Position numbers and translations under genes: made by a program
Shown here: positions 8,049 to 15,999 of the stretch, piece after piece
Layout of the letters: each line of letters opens with the position of its first letter
Numbering within the stretch: the first letter of the stretch is position 1
Source of the DNA: Runella aurantiaca
GTDB lineage: Bacteria > Bacteroidota > Bacteroidia > Cytophagales > Spirosomataceae
Reading direction: 5' to 3'
Assembly: GCF_003339505.1 (NCBI RefSeq)
Contig: NZ_QPIW01000042.1
Coordinates: 1 to 50,131, forward strand
DNA length: 50,131 nt
The notes under the pieces: model-generated
The model's input: only the letters and a program-made list of their open reading frames with translations
Databases searched by the model: none
What the model was told of the DNA's origin: nothing

Positions 8049-9551
8049 ATGCGGCAGCCCAACGACACAATGGCAGCAAAATATCCGGGGCTTTTCTTTA
8101 GCGATTATTCCCTTCTTTGGCAACAGATCAAACGAATCATCGGGGCGCACAAACATTGGCTCTACGTGGCTGATGAACAAAGCGTGAGCAGCGTGAAAGA
8201 ATTTTTCGAGGTTGAATTGGTTGATAATGAAGGAGATGTTGTTTCGTCAGGAGAGTTTTTTTTGCGGGAACAAGTCGTGCGCGCAAAACCCGTAGTGAAA
8301 GCATTACAGGCCCACATCAGCGCCATCCCCGCAGAAGTGCAAGCGGATTCGGTCTTCTTTTTTGAAATGACGTGGGCGGTCAGAACGCCCTCGGGCGATA
8401 TTTATTTGCGAGAACTGCACGAAGCCTTTCAGGAACTGTTGGTTTCGTACCCCGTCACCATCGTGTGCGTCTACAACGAGTCGGTGTTGTTGGACGAACA
8501 ACTGCTTTTGGGCTTGTTTTCTCATCCCGAAATTTACACCCACGAGGGACTCAAAGCGAATCCGTATTATTTGCCACCCCGCATTATTAGAAAAAATCAA
8601 CTCAAACCGCGCTTCAACTACTGGCTTTCCACCATTGATACGCATCAGGTGGTGGATGAAGTACAGGTGGCGGTGGAGACAAACGACGAAAAACAGGCGT
8701 ACCCTTTGGAGCGGCCTTTCCAAACCATGACCGCCCAAACCAACGAAGGGCGCTGGAAAATCAGGTGTTTGGGAGAAGTTCGGATTTACCGCGAAAACGG
8801 CCAATTGATTGACTGGAACACCAAAGCGGGTGCTACGCGCAAATTAAAAACCCTGTTTGCTTTTTTGTTGATTCGCGGCGAAAAAGGGGCTAATACGGAA
8901 GAATTGGCCGATTTGCTCTGGTCGGAAGCCGACAGCACCGAGCAGTCACTGAATCGTTTGTACCACGCCATCCGTTTTTTGCGGCTCGTACTTAACGGCC
9001 ACGATGATGCCTCAAAACAGTCTTCTTTTATCGTGCATCAAGGCTCAATGTATTATTTACGATTGCCGTACGACAGTTGGATTGACCTGCCGATGTTTCA
9101 GGAGTTGTGTTTCAAAGGCAATCAGCACCTGAAAGAAGGCAATTTGGAGCAATGTAAGATTTGCTACGAGTCGGCGGAGCGGCTTTATACAGGCGACCTT
9201 TTTATGGACATTCCGCTCAAGTACGTAGAGAACAATGAAAATGATTGGTGCTGGAGCAAACGCACGTGGTACCGCGAGATGTACTACAAACTTCTATACA
9301 GTTTAGCAAAAATTCACCGGCAAATGGGGAATCTTTCGCTGGCGATAAACTACTGCGATAAAGCCCTCGGCGAAAATCCCAATCTGGAAGAAGCCCACAA
9401 GGAAAAATTGCTGGCATTGGCCGAATCAAAGCGATTTGACGCCCTGCACCGACAGTACCGAATCTATACTGAATCGCTCAAAAAATTCAATATCGGAGCA
9501 CCTTCGGAGGAAATCAGACAATTATATTTGAATCTTTCTAAAAAGAATTAA
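8049..9551 (+). CDS. Transcriptional regulator: MEDS-like sensor domain + SARP-type winged helix and BTAD
   Basis: A 500-residue regulator with two parts. Residues about 1-195 resemble the MEDS (DcmR) sensory domain: an FFEMTW motif, CVYNES, and a late HPEIYTHEG...NPYY segment. From G234 to about 330 is an OmpR-like winged helix (LGEVRIYRENG, then TRKLKTLFAFLLIRGE and ELADLLWSE), and about 335-495 is the helical BTAD repeat domain, together the SARP/AfsR-type output. The gene lies 88 bases upstream of the P450 gene on the same strand and is the obvious candidate activator of the P450-phosphotransferase operon, whose promoter holds an 11-bp tandem repeat. ATG 8049 is used; ATG 8070 is possible. 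I infer that it senses the phenolic substrate or a product; MEDS ligands are not well defined. Confidence 0.75.
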   Translation: MRQPNDTMAAKYPGLFFSDYSLLWQQIKRIIGAHKHWLYVADEQSVSSVKEFFEVELVDNEGDVVSSGEFFLREQVVRAKPVVKALQAHISAIPAEVQADSVFFFEMTWAVRTPSGDIYLRELHEAFQELLVSYPVTIVCVYNESVLLDEQLLLGLFSHPEIYTHEGLKANPYYLPPRIIRKNQLKPRFNYWLSTIDTHQVVDEVQVAVETNDEKQAYPLERPFQTMTAQTNEGRWKIRCLGEVRIYRENGQLIDWNTKAGATRKLKTLFAFLLIRGEKGANTEELADLLWSEADSTEQSLNRLYHAIRFLRLVLNGHDDASKQSSFIVHQGSMYYLRLPYDSWIDLPMFQELCFKGNQHLKEGNLEQCKICYESAERLYTGDLFMDIPLKYVENNENDWCWSKRTWYREMYYKLLYSLAKIHRQMGNLSLAINYCDKALGENPNLEEAHKEKLLALAESKRFDALHRQYRIYTESLKKFNIGAPSEEIRQLYLNLSKKN

Positions 9552-9562
9552 AATACTACTAA

Positions 9563-9602
9563 AAAAACCAAAGAAAAACCAAAGGATTGTTTTCTACATT
9601 TG
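9563..9602 (+). promoter_or_regulatory. Catabolic operon promoter with 11-bp tandem repeats (putative SARP site)
   Basis: AAAAACCAAAG occurs twice in exact head-to-tail tandem, at 9563-9573 and 9574-9584. Ten bases later comes a full -7 consensus, TACATTTG (9595-9602). No -33 TTTG is present at the usual spacing; the repeats occupy that region. SARP activators are known to bind direct repeats with 11-bp period a few bases upstream of the -10 element, so the layout fits activation by the regulator encoded just upstream. Confidence 0.6.
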
Positions 9603-9639
9603 GGTATGTTTTGAAAGTCAACACAAAAAACAGTTCCCA

Positions 9640-10866
9640 ATGAGCACCTGTCCCTATCACAAAATAAGCGAAGAATTCAAGCCTTTTGACCTCACAAATC
9701 CTTTTCCCTTTTACAAGAAATCGAGGGACGAGCAGCCCGTATTTTACAGCCAAGAATTAGGGTACTACGTCGTGACCCGTTACGAAGATATCAAGGCGGT
9801 GTTTAGCAATTGGAAAACCTACACCTCCGAAAATGCACAATCGCCGTTTAAACCGATTGCGCCGAAAGCCAAAAAATTAATGGAAGACCAAGGCATGATT
9901 GGTCTGTCGGGCCTGTCGGGACGCATCCCACCCGACCACACACGTATACGCCGCATCGTTAGCATGGCTTTCAACCTGAGTCGCTTCAAAAAGCTCGAAC
10001 CGGGCATCAGGGCGTTGGCCATTGAGATGATCGAAAAGTTTGAAAACGAAGGCCACGCCGAAATCGTGAAGCAGTTGGCGTATGATTTGCCCGCCTTGGT
10101 GATATTTATGTTGTTGGGGGTGCCCAACGAAGATGTGCAGCAGGTAAAAAGCTGGGCTGAGAGCCGCTTGTTGATTACTTGGGGCGATTTGACGGAAGAA
10201 GAGCAGTTGGTTCACGCACAAAATATGGTGAGGTACTGGGAATATTGCCAAAACTTGGTAGCACTGCGCAAAGAAAATCCCACCGACGATTTGCCAGGAG
10301 ATTTGGTGCGGTTGCAAGCCGAAGGTCACGAAATCAGCGACCGCGAGATTGCGGCGATTTGCTACAGTCAGCTGTTTGCGGGCCACGAAACCACCACTTC
10401 GTTGATGGGCAATGGCATCCGCGAATTGCTGCTCCATCCCGAAAGTTGGAAAGCCATCTGCGAGAATCCAAGCCTGATTCCCAACGCGATTGAAGAAATC
10501 CTGCGGTTTTCGCCGTCGATTGTTTCGTGGCGCCGAAAATCACTGGAAGACAGCGAAATCGGGGGCGTGACCATCCCAGCGGGTTCCAATTTATTGTTGG
10601 TGATGGGCTCCGCAAATCGCGACGAAGCCAATTTTGAAAACGGAGAAACCTTTGATATTCAACGGCCTAACGCCAAAGAGCACCTATCGTTTGGCTACGG
10701 CATCCATTTTTGTTTGGGTTCGCCCTTGGCAAAACTCGAATTTAAGATTGTGTTGGAAGAACTGACCCGCAAGATTCCGCACCTCACCATTAAAGAAAAT
10801 CAAGCCTTTCAATTTGCCCTAAATACCTCATTCAGAGCGCCCGTGGCCTTGGAAGTGGAGTGGTAA
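9640..10866 (+). CDS. Cytochrome P450, CreJ-like aryl-phosphate methyl hydroxylase (proposed)
   Basis: A 408-residue soluble bacterial class I P450. Visible motifs: HTRIRR at 100-105 (C-helix), I-helix oxygen-binding AGHETT at 247-252, the ExxR pair E286/R289, and the heme loop FGYGIHFCLG with the thiolate ligand C358. It needs a ferredoxin and reductase, and both are encoded about 7 kb downstream in the same run of genes. It is the first gene after the tandem-repeat promoter, 27 bases before the phosphotransferase pair. In the C. glutamicum 4-cresol pathway the equivalent P450 (CreJ) oxidises the methyl group of 4-methylphenyl phosphate stepwise. I infer the same role from gene context; sequence alone shows only a P450. 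Confidence 0.9.
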   Translation: MSTCPYHKISEEFKPFDLTNPFPFYKKSRDEQPVFYSQELGYYVVTRYEDIKAVFSNWKTYTSENAQSPFKPIAPKAKKLMEDQGMIGLSGLSGRIPPDHTRIRRIVSMAFNLSRFKKLEPGIRALAIEMIEKFENEGHAEIVKQLAYDLPALVIFMLLGVPNEDVQQVKSWAESRLLITWGDLTEEEQLVHAQNMVRYWEYCQNLVALRKENPTDDLPGDLVRLQAEGHEISDREIAAICYSQLFAGHETTTSLMGNGIRELLLHPESWKAICENPSLIPNAIEEILRFSPSIVSWRRKSLEDSEIGGVTIPAGSNLLLVMGSANRDEANFENGETFDIQRPNAKEHLSFGYGIHFCLGSPLAKLEFKIVLEELTRKIPHLTIKENQAFQFALNTSFRAPVALEVEW

Positions 10867-10893
10867 AAAAGCAGTCAAAACCCTTTTCGTAAA

Positions 10894-11967
10894 ATGAAAT
10901 ACACGTTGTTTTTTAAAGAAGCTTTGCCCGAAGAATATTATTTGTTGGGTGGCAAAGGGGCAAGTTTGGCCAGCATGAGTGCCGCTGATTTGCCAGTTCC
11001 CGTTGGTTTTTGCATTACTACCCACGCTTACGCTGACTTTTTGCACGGTTCGGCGCTTGCCGAGGCTATTTACGAAAAAGTAAACGGCATTGATTGCGCC
11101 AACGTGGCCGAATTGGATAAGATATCGGAAGAAGTGCGCGGCTTATTGTTGGTAAGTCCGTTGCCTTCCGAAATGGAGCAGAGCATCAAAGCTTCGTATC
11201 ACCAACTTTGTACCCTTGCAGGAGCCACCAATGACCTGCCCGTGGCGGTTCGGTCGAGTGCCACCGCCGAAGACCTGCCCGATGCGAGTTTTGCGGGACA
11301 GCAGGATACGTATCTGTGGGTGGTGGGAGAGGAGGAAGTCATCGAACACGTGCGCCGCTGCTGGGCGAGTTTGTACACCTCGCGTGCCATCAACTACCGT
11401 CGCAATCAGCAAATCAAAGAAGACGAAGTGCTGATGAGTGTGGTGATTCAAAAAATGGTCAACGCCCGCACCGCTGGCGTAGCCATGACGCTCAATCCGA
11501 CCAACGGCGACCGCTCCAAAATCGTCATTGACGCTTCTTGGGGGCTGGGTGAGGCGGTGGTTTCGGGAGAAGTAACGCCCGATAACTTCTTGGTAGACAA
11601 GGTGATGATGGAAATTCTTGCGTCAAATATTCAAAATAAACATATCGAACACGTCCCCGATAAAATAAACCGTCGGGTGCTGACGCGCGAGATTGTGGAC
11701 GAGCGAGCCACGCAGCCCAGCTTGAGCGAGGAGGAAGTGAAAATCGTGTGTCGGATGGCAAAAATTATCGAAAAACACTACCGTTGTCCACAGGACATTG
11801 AATGGGCGATTGATGCCGATTTGCCCGCTGGTCAGAATTTTACGCTTCTTCAAAGCCGCCCTGAAACCGTCTGGTCGCAGAAAAAAGCCCCCGCCGCTTC
11901 CTCCGTCAAAACGGGAATGGAGGGCATTTTGAACACCCTTATGAACCCTTTAGCAAGTAAAAAATAA
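10894..11967 (+). CDS. PEP-synthase-like ATP-binding subunit of an aryl phosphotransferase
   Basis: A 357-residue protein equal to the N-terminal nucleotide-binding (pyruvate phosphate dikinase type ATP-grasp) domain of PEP synthase. Motifs: LGGKGASLA near residue 20, VRSSATAEDLPDASFAGQQ near 115-135, DIEWAID near 300-310 and LQSRPET near 320. It lacks the swivelling phosphohistidine and PEP/pyruvate domains of a full enzyme. The next gene supplies the phosphohistidine domain, so the two together should move phosphate from ATP via histidine to a small acceptor. The size (about 40 kDa) and split match the phenylphosphate synthase subunit of Thauera and one subunit of the CreHI 4-cresol phosphorylating enzyme. 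The acceptor is inferred to be p-cresol or a similar phenol. Confidence 0.85.
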   Translation: MKYTLFFKEALPEEYYLLGGKGASLASMSAADLPVPVGFCITTHAYADFLHGSALAEAIYEKVNGIDCANVAELDKISEEVRGLLLVSPLPSEMEQSIKASYHQLCTLAGATNDLPVAVRSSATAEDLPDASFAGQQDTYLWVVGEEEVIEHVRRCWASLYTSRAINYRRNQQIKEDEVLMSVVIQKMVNARTAGVAMTLNPTNGDRSKIVIDASWGLGEAVVSGEVTPDNFLVDKVMMEILASNIQNKHIEHVPDKINRRVLTREIVDERATQPSLSEEEVKIVCRMAKIIEKHYRCPQDIEWAIDADLPAGQNFTLLQSRPETVWSQKKAPAASSVKTGMEGILNTLMNPLASKK

Positions 11968-12039
11968 ACCGCGCTGACGAATCGAGCCGTTGGAAATTCG
12001 TCCGTAACTGTTCACTTTAACCTTTAATCATTCGTAATT

Positions 12040-13854
12040 ATGCCTTCTCAAAAATTCATCAGTCCTTACGACCACAAAGCGCCCGAAGGAGCCGAAGGTT
12101 GGAAGGAATTGTACCCCTACTACATGGTATTTCAGGATAACCTGAAACAAAACGAAGAAGCTAAATTTTTCTTTTGCGATTCGCAGCACTGGCCCAATGT
12201 GTTTAAGCCTTTTGATGCCATTACCGTCGAATTTGCCGTAAAATGCCTGAGTCAGTACAACACGCGCCAGTGGTTGATACCGCCCGCCAACGGAATTGAC
12301 TTTAAAATTCACAACGGATATTGTTACATGAGCCCCGTGGGCGTAGCGCCCGAATTAATCGGTGACCGCGTGCCGCAATTTTTGGAACGCGCAGGGTATT
12401 ATTTCATGAATTGGAATGATTTGCTCCAAAATTGGCATAAAAAAGTAAAGGGTGTTATTGATGAAATGGAAGCCGTAAAATTTGAGACGCTTCCAGAAGT
12501 GATTGATATGGAATGGGTTAAGGGTGGTGTTGGGCTTGACCCAACTTACTACCTGATTCAGAATTACGATAAAATGATTGATTTGTGTTACAAAACATGG
12601 ATGTATCACTTCGAATTTCTGAACTTAGGCTACGCGGCTTACCTCGATTTTTTTGGTTTTTGTAAAGAAACTTTTCCAGGCATTCCTGATTTGTCGATTG
12701 CTAAAATGGTGCAGGGCGTGGAAGTAGATTTGTTCCGTCCCGACGAAGAATTGCGCAAATTAGCCAAATTGGCGCTTGAATTGGGCGTGGATGAGGTGGT
12801 CGCCAATCAAGAATTGACGGCGGCGTTGGAAGTGTTGAAAGCAACCGAAAACGGCCAAAAATGGCTGGATGCTTGGGAGTTGGCCAAATATCCGTGGTTT
12901 AATTTTACGACGGGTAACGGATTTTACTCGACCGATAAATACTGGATTGAGCACCTTGAGATTCCTTTTGGCTACATTCAAGATTATCTGAAACGTTTGC
13001 AAAAAGGCGAAATTATTGACCGTCCGACGGAGGCAATAGCCGCCGAAAGAGACCGAATCACGGAAGAATACCGTGACTCTATTGCCGACGAAGAAGGTCA
13101 AGCAGCTTTTGATGCCAAAATCGGCTTGGCGCGGGTGGTATTTCCGTACGTCGAAAACCACAATTTCTACATTGAACACTGGGCAATGTGCGTTTTCTGG
13201 CGCAAAATGCGCGAACTAAGCGCGGTGTTTGTGCAAGCAGGGTTTTTCAGCGATATCAACGATATGTTCTATTTCCGTCGCGAAGAAATTCACCAACTTC
13301 TGTTTGACTACGGTCGGGGTTGGGCCATGGGCGTGCCTTCCATCGGTCCCGATTATATTCCGACCGAAGTGGCGCGTCGTAAAAAAATCATTGATGCCCT
13401 TTCGACCGCCGCGCCTAAGCCCGCTTTCAATGAGCCGCCCGCCTTGGTGACCGAACCCTTCACGATTATGCTTTGGGGAATTACGTCCGAAAGTGTGCAG
13501 GGATGGTTGCAAAGTGGCGAAACCACCAATCACCTCAAAGGAATGGCGGCTTCGGCGGGCAAAGTGGAAGGCATTGCGCGGGTCATCAACAGCCCCGACG
13601 AACTGGGCCTTTTGGAGCAGGATGAAATCTTGGTGACGCGCGTAACGGCGCCGAGTTGGGCCCCTGTTTTTGGTAAAATCAAAGCCACCGTGACCGACAT
13701 CGGCGGCATGATGTCGCACGCGGCCATCGTTTGTCGTGAGTACGCTCTCCCAGCCGTAACGGGTACAGGTTCCGCCACTACCACCATCAAAACGGGCGAC
13801 AGAATCATGGTCAATGGGTCAACGGGAGAAGTAATCATCCTTGAAGCTGCCTGA
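12040..13854 (+). CDS. PEP-utilising-enzyme-like phosphohistidine subunit of an aryl phosphotransferase
   Basis: A 604-residue protein. The first ~500 residues are a helical region typical of the central part of phenylphosphate synthase and rifampicin-phosphotransferase-like proteins. Residues about 515-604 are the swivelling PEP-utiliser domain, with the phosphate-carrying H560 in DIGGMMSHAAIV and the closing TGDRIMVNGSTGEV. There is no C-terminal PEP/pyruvate TIM-barrel, so it is not a PEP synthase. At about 68 kDa it matches the large subunit of phenylphosphate synthase (PpsA) and the second CreHI subunit. It is 72 bases after the ATP-binding subunit. I infer that it transfers phosphate from H560 to a phenolic hydroxyl. 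A single-chain rifampicin phosphotransferase is less likely because the ATP-grasp domain is a separate protein inside an aromatic operon. Confidence 0.85.
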   Translation: MPSQKFISPYDHKAPEGAEGWKELYPYYMVFQDNLKQNEEAKFFFCDSQHWPNVFKPFDAITVEFAVKCLSQYNTRQWLIPPANGIDFKIHNGYCYMSPVGVAPELIGDRVPQFLERAGYYFMNWNDLLQNWHKKVKGVIDEMEAVKFETLPEVIDMEWVKGGVGLDPTYYLIQNYDKMIDLCYKTWMYHFEFLNLGYAAYLDFFGFCKETFPGIPDLSIAKMVQGVEVDLFRPDEELRKLAKLALELGVDEVVANQELTAALEVLKATENGQKWLDAWELAKYPWFNFTTGNGFYSTDKYWIEHLEIPFGYIQDYLKRLQKGEIIDRPTEAIAAERDRITEEYRDSIADEEGQAAFDAKIGLARVVFPYVENHNFYIEHWAMCVFWRKMRELSAVFVQAGFFSDINDMFYFRREEIHQLLFDYGRGWAMGVPSIGPDYIPTEVARRKKIIDALSTAAPKPAFNEPPALVTEPFTIMLWGITSESVQGWLQSGETTNHLKGMAASAGKVEGIARVINSPDELGLLEQDEILVTRVTAPSWAPVFGKIKATVTDIGGMMSHAAIVCREYALPAVTGTGSATTTIKTGDRIMVNGSTGEVIILEAA

Positions 13855-13879
13855 TTTTAATCTTTAATCTATTTTATAA

Positions 13880-13945
13880 GAATGTTGATTGTGAAGGTGT
13901 TAGGTGATAAAAGATGCGTCGTAATATCCGACACAGTTAACATTC
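13880..13945. repeat. Imperfect 14-base inverted repeat before the first HD gene
   Basis: GAATGTTGATTGTG (13880-13893) and CACAGTTAACATTC (13932-13945) are inverted copies matching at 12 of 14 positions, 38 bases apart, inside the 125-base gap, the widest in this run of genes. It could be an mRNA hairpin that sets expression of the downstream half of the operon, or a protein site. There is no T-run to make it a standard terminator. Confidence 0.4.
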
Positions 13946-13979
13946 TATTTTTACCGCTATTTCTTATCTTAACGTATTA

Positions 13980-14567
13980 ATGAACAACTACGCACATATT
14001 CTCAAAGCGGCCGAAAAGTACATGCGGGTACGAAAAAACGACGTTCATATCCCGATTTCTTTTCACTACGCGATGAAACTGGCCGAAAGCTACCCAAACG
14101 CCGACCGCGAAGTGGTGGCGGCGGGAATCATTTTGCATGACATTGGCTGGTTTTCGATTGACGAAGATGATATTTTCAAAAAAGGCTTTCAGACCGAAAA
14201 TTACCTTCAAAGCGACGTGCGGTATTTGCACGAATCGGAAGGCGTGCGGCTGTCGGCAGAAGTGCTGAGGCCCTTGGGTTATTCGGAAGACTTTATTAAA
14301 AAAGTGCAAACTATTATCGACGGTCACGACACGCGGGGGTTTGCGCGGTCGGCCGAAGATGAGATTGTGCGGGATGCCGATAAGCTGTGGCGGTTTACGG
14401 TCACGGGCGTGAGTATTGCCTCCGATTGGTTCAAACAGACCCCTAGTCAATACTGTGCGCGTTTGCTCACCGATGTGGTGCCGCAGTTGCACCTGCCCGA
14501 GTCGATTGAAATGGCGAAGACCGACTTGGTCGAAACCGAAAAAATGCTTTGTTGCGACGTAATCTAA
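13980..14567 (+). CDS. HD-domain phosphohydrolase 1, CreD-like (proposed)
   Basis: A 195-residue metal-dependent HD phosphohydrolase. Candidate metal ligands: H29, the HD pair H53-D54 in ILHDIGW, H116-D117 in IDGHDTRG, and D132/D134 in RDADKLWRFT. HD proteins cleave phosphomonoesters or nucleotides. In the 4-cresol pathway a phosphohydrolase (CreD) removes phosphate from the oxidised aryl phosphate to free 4-hydroxybenzyl alcohol, aldehyde or acid, and this gene sits where that step is needed. It starts 4 bases before the aldehyde dehydrogenase gene. A second paralogue with ligands at near-identical positions lies right after that gene. The substrate is inferred from context. Confidence 0.78.
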   Translation: MNNYAHILKAAEKYMRVRKNDVHIPISFHYAMKLAESYPNADREVVAAGIILHDIGWFSIDEDDIFKKGFQTENYLQSDVRYLHESEGVRLSAEVLRPLGYSEDFIKKVQTIIDGHDTRGFARSAEDEIVRDADKLWRFTVTGVSIASDWFKQTPSQYCARLLTDVVPQLHLPESIEMAKTDLVETEKMLCCDVI

Positions 14568-14571
14568 ACGA

Positions 14572-15999
14572 ATGGAAAATTATATAAACGGGAAATGGGT
14601 AAAACCGCATTCGGCCCAATACGCCGATGTGCTCAATCCTAGCACAGGCGCTGTTATCGAAAGGTTTGCGTGCAGCAATCCTGAAGATGTCAATGAGGCA
14701 CTGGAATCGGCAAAAGTGGCGTTTAAATCTTGGAAAAAGACGCCCGTTGCTCACCGGGCCAAGTTGCAGCACCAAGCCGCGCAATTGATGCGCCAACACG
14801 CCGACGAACTCGCCCGAACCATTGCCAACGAACTCGGCAGGCCGCTGGCGGGCTGCCTGACGGAAATCAGCCGCAGCGCCGATTTGTTTGATTTTTACGC
14901 CGAAGAAGGACTTCGCTTGAGAGGAGAAGTGCCATTGCATAACCTCGAAGGCGAAAAAGCGCTGATTGTGCGTGAGCCCGTTGGCGTGGTGGTGGCCATT
15001 ACGCCGTTCAATTACCCGATTACGCTGCTGACCATGAAATTGGGCGCGGCGCTGATGGCGGGCTGTACGGTGGTGTCCAAACCCTCAGAAGATACGCCGC
15101 TTTCGACGCTGAAACTGGCCGAGATTTTTACCGAAGCAGGCTATCCCGAAGGGGTTTTTAATGTTATCACTGGCTACGGTTATGACATTGGAAATGCGCT
15201 CATTGAGCACTCAATAACGGCCAAAATCGCCTTTACGGGCGGTACGGGTACGGGGATGCGCATCGGGGCGTTGGCGGCGGCGCACAATAAACGCGCTACG
15301 CTTGAATTGGGCGGTCAGTCGCCGGCTATTGTGTGTGCCGATGCGGATTTGGCCGTGGCCACCCCCGCCATTGTGCGCCACGCTTTTGCCAACAGCGGTC
15401 AGTTTTGCTACCGCGTCAATCGTCTGTACGTGCATGAGTCCATTTATGCCGATTTTCTGGGTCAAATGGTAGCGTTGACCGAAAAACTAACCGTGGGGCA
15501 TCCGTTTTCGGGCTGCGACATGGGGCCGATGGTGAATCAAAAAATTTACCAAAACAGTGAAAATCAGGTGCAAGACGCCTTGCAGAAAGGCGCACTTTTG
15601 AAAACAGGCGGCCACCGATTGACGGGTGAACAGTACGACAAAGGTTGGTTTTTTCCACCCACGATTTTGGCCGATACCAACCACTCTATGCACATCATGA
15701 CCCAAGAAACCTTTGGGCCCGTGGTAGGTGTGATGCCTTTTCAGACCAACGAACAGGCCGTTGGATGGGCCAACGATTCGGATTTTGGATTGGCAGCTTA
15801 TGTGTTTTCGGAACAACTCGGCACGGGACTGCGCATGGCAGAGTCGCTCGAAGCGGGCTCGGTTTGGATCAACAACATTCACCGTTCGTACCACGATGTG
15901 CCGTTTGGTGGGGTAAAACAAAGCGGAATCGGGCGTGAAAAAGGCCGCTACGGCATCGAGGCGTATACCGAATTAAAAACCATTTACCTGAATTACTAG
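14572..15999 (+). CDS. Aldehyde dehydrogenase, CreC-like (4-hydroxybenzaldehyde or its phosphate)
   Basis: A 475-residue NAD(P)-dependent aldehyde dehydrogenase of normal family length. Key residues: N147 in PFNYP, the cofactor-binding FTGGTGTG near 221-228, general base E245 in LELGGQSP, and catalytic C279 in NSGQFC. It would oxidise the aldehyde produced from p-cresol to the carboxylate, giving 4-hydroxybenzoate (or its phosphate) for PobA. It lies 4 bases after HD gene 1 and its stop codon abuts the ATG of HD gene 2 (TAGATG), so all three are tightly coupled. The general similarity is to succinate-semialdehyde/benzaldehyde-type dehydrogenases; the exact substrate is inferred from neighbours. 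Confidence 0.88.
   Translation: MENYINGKWVKPHSAQYADVLNPSTGAVIERFACSNPEDVNEALESAKVAFKSWKKTPVAHRAKLQHQAAQLMRQHADELARTIANELGRPLAGCLTEISRSADLFDFYAEEGLRLRGEVPLHNLEGEKALIVREPVGVVVAITPFNYPITLLTMKLGAALMAGCTVVSKPSEDTPLSTLKLAEIFTEAGYPEGVFNVITGYGYDIGNALIEHSITAKIAFTGGTGTGMRIGALAAAHNKRATLELGGQSPAIVCADADLAVATPAIVRHAFANSGQFCYRVNRLYVHESIYADFLGQMVALTEKLTVGHPFSGCDMGPMVNQKIYQNSENQVQDALQKGALLKTGGHRLTGEQYDKGWFFPPTILADTNHSMHIMTQETFGPVVGVMPFQTNEQAVGWANDSDFGLAAYVFSEQLGTGLRMAESLEAGSVWINNIHRSYHDVPFGGVKQSGIGREKGRYGIEAYTELKTIYLNY

Noticed and set aside
10894-13854. Reading the split pair as PEP synthase or rifampicin phosphotransferase
   Set aside because: The PEP/pyruvate C-terminal domain is missing and the ATP-grasp part is a separate protein inside a P450-HD-aldehyde dehydrogenase operon, which fits phenol phosphorylation better.
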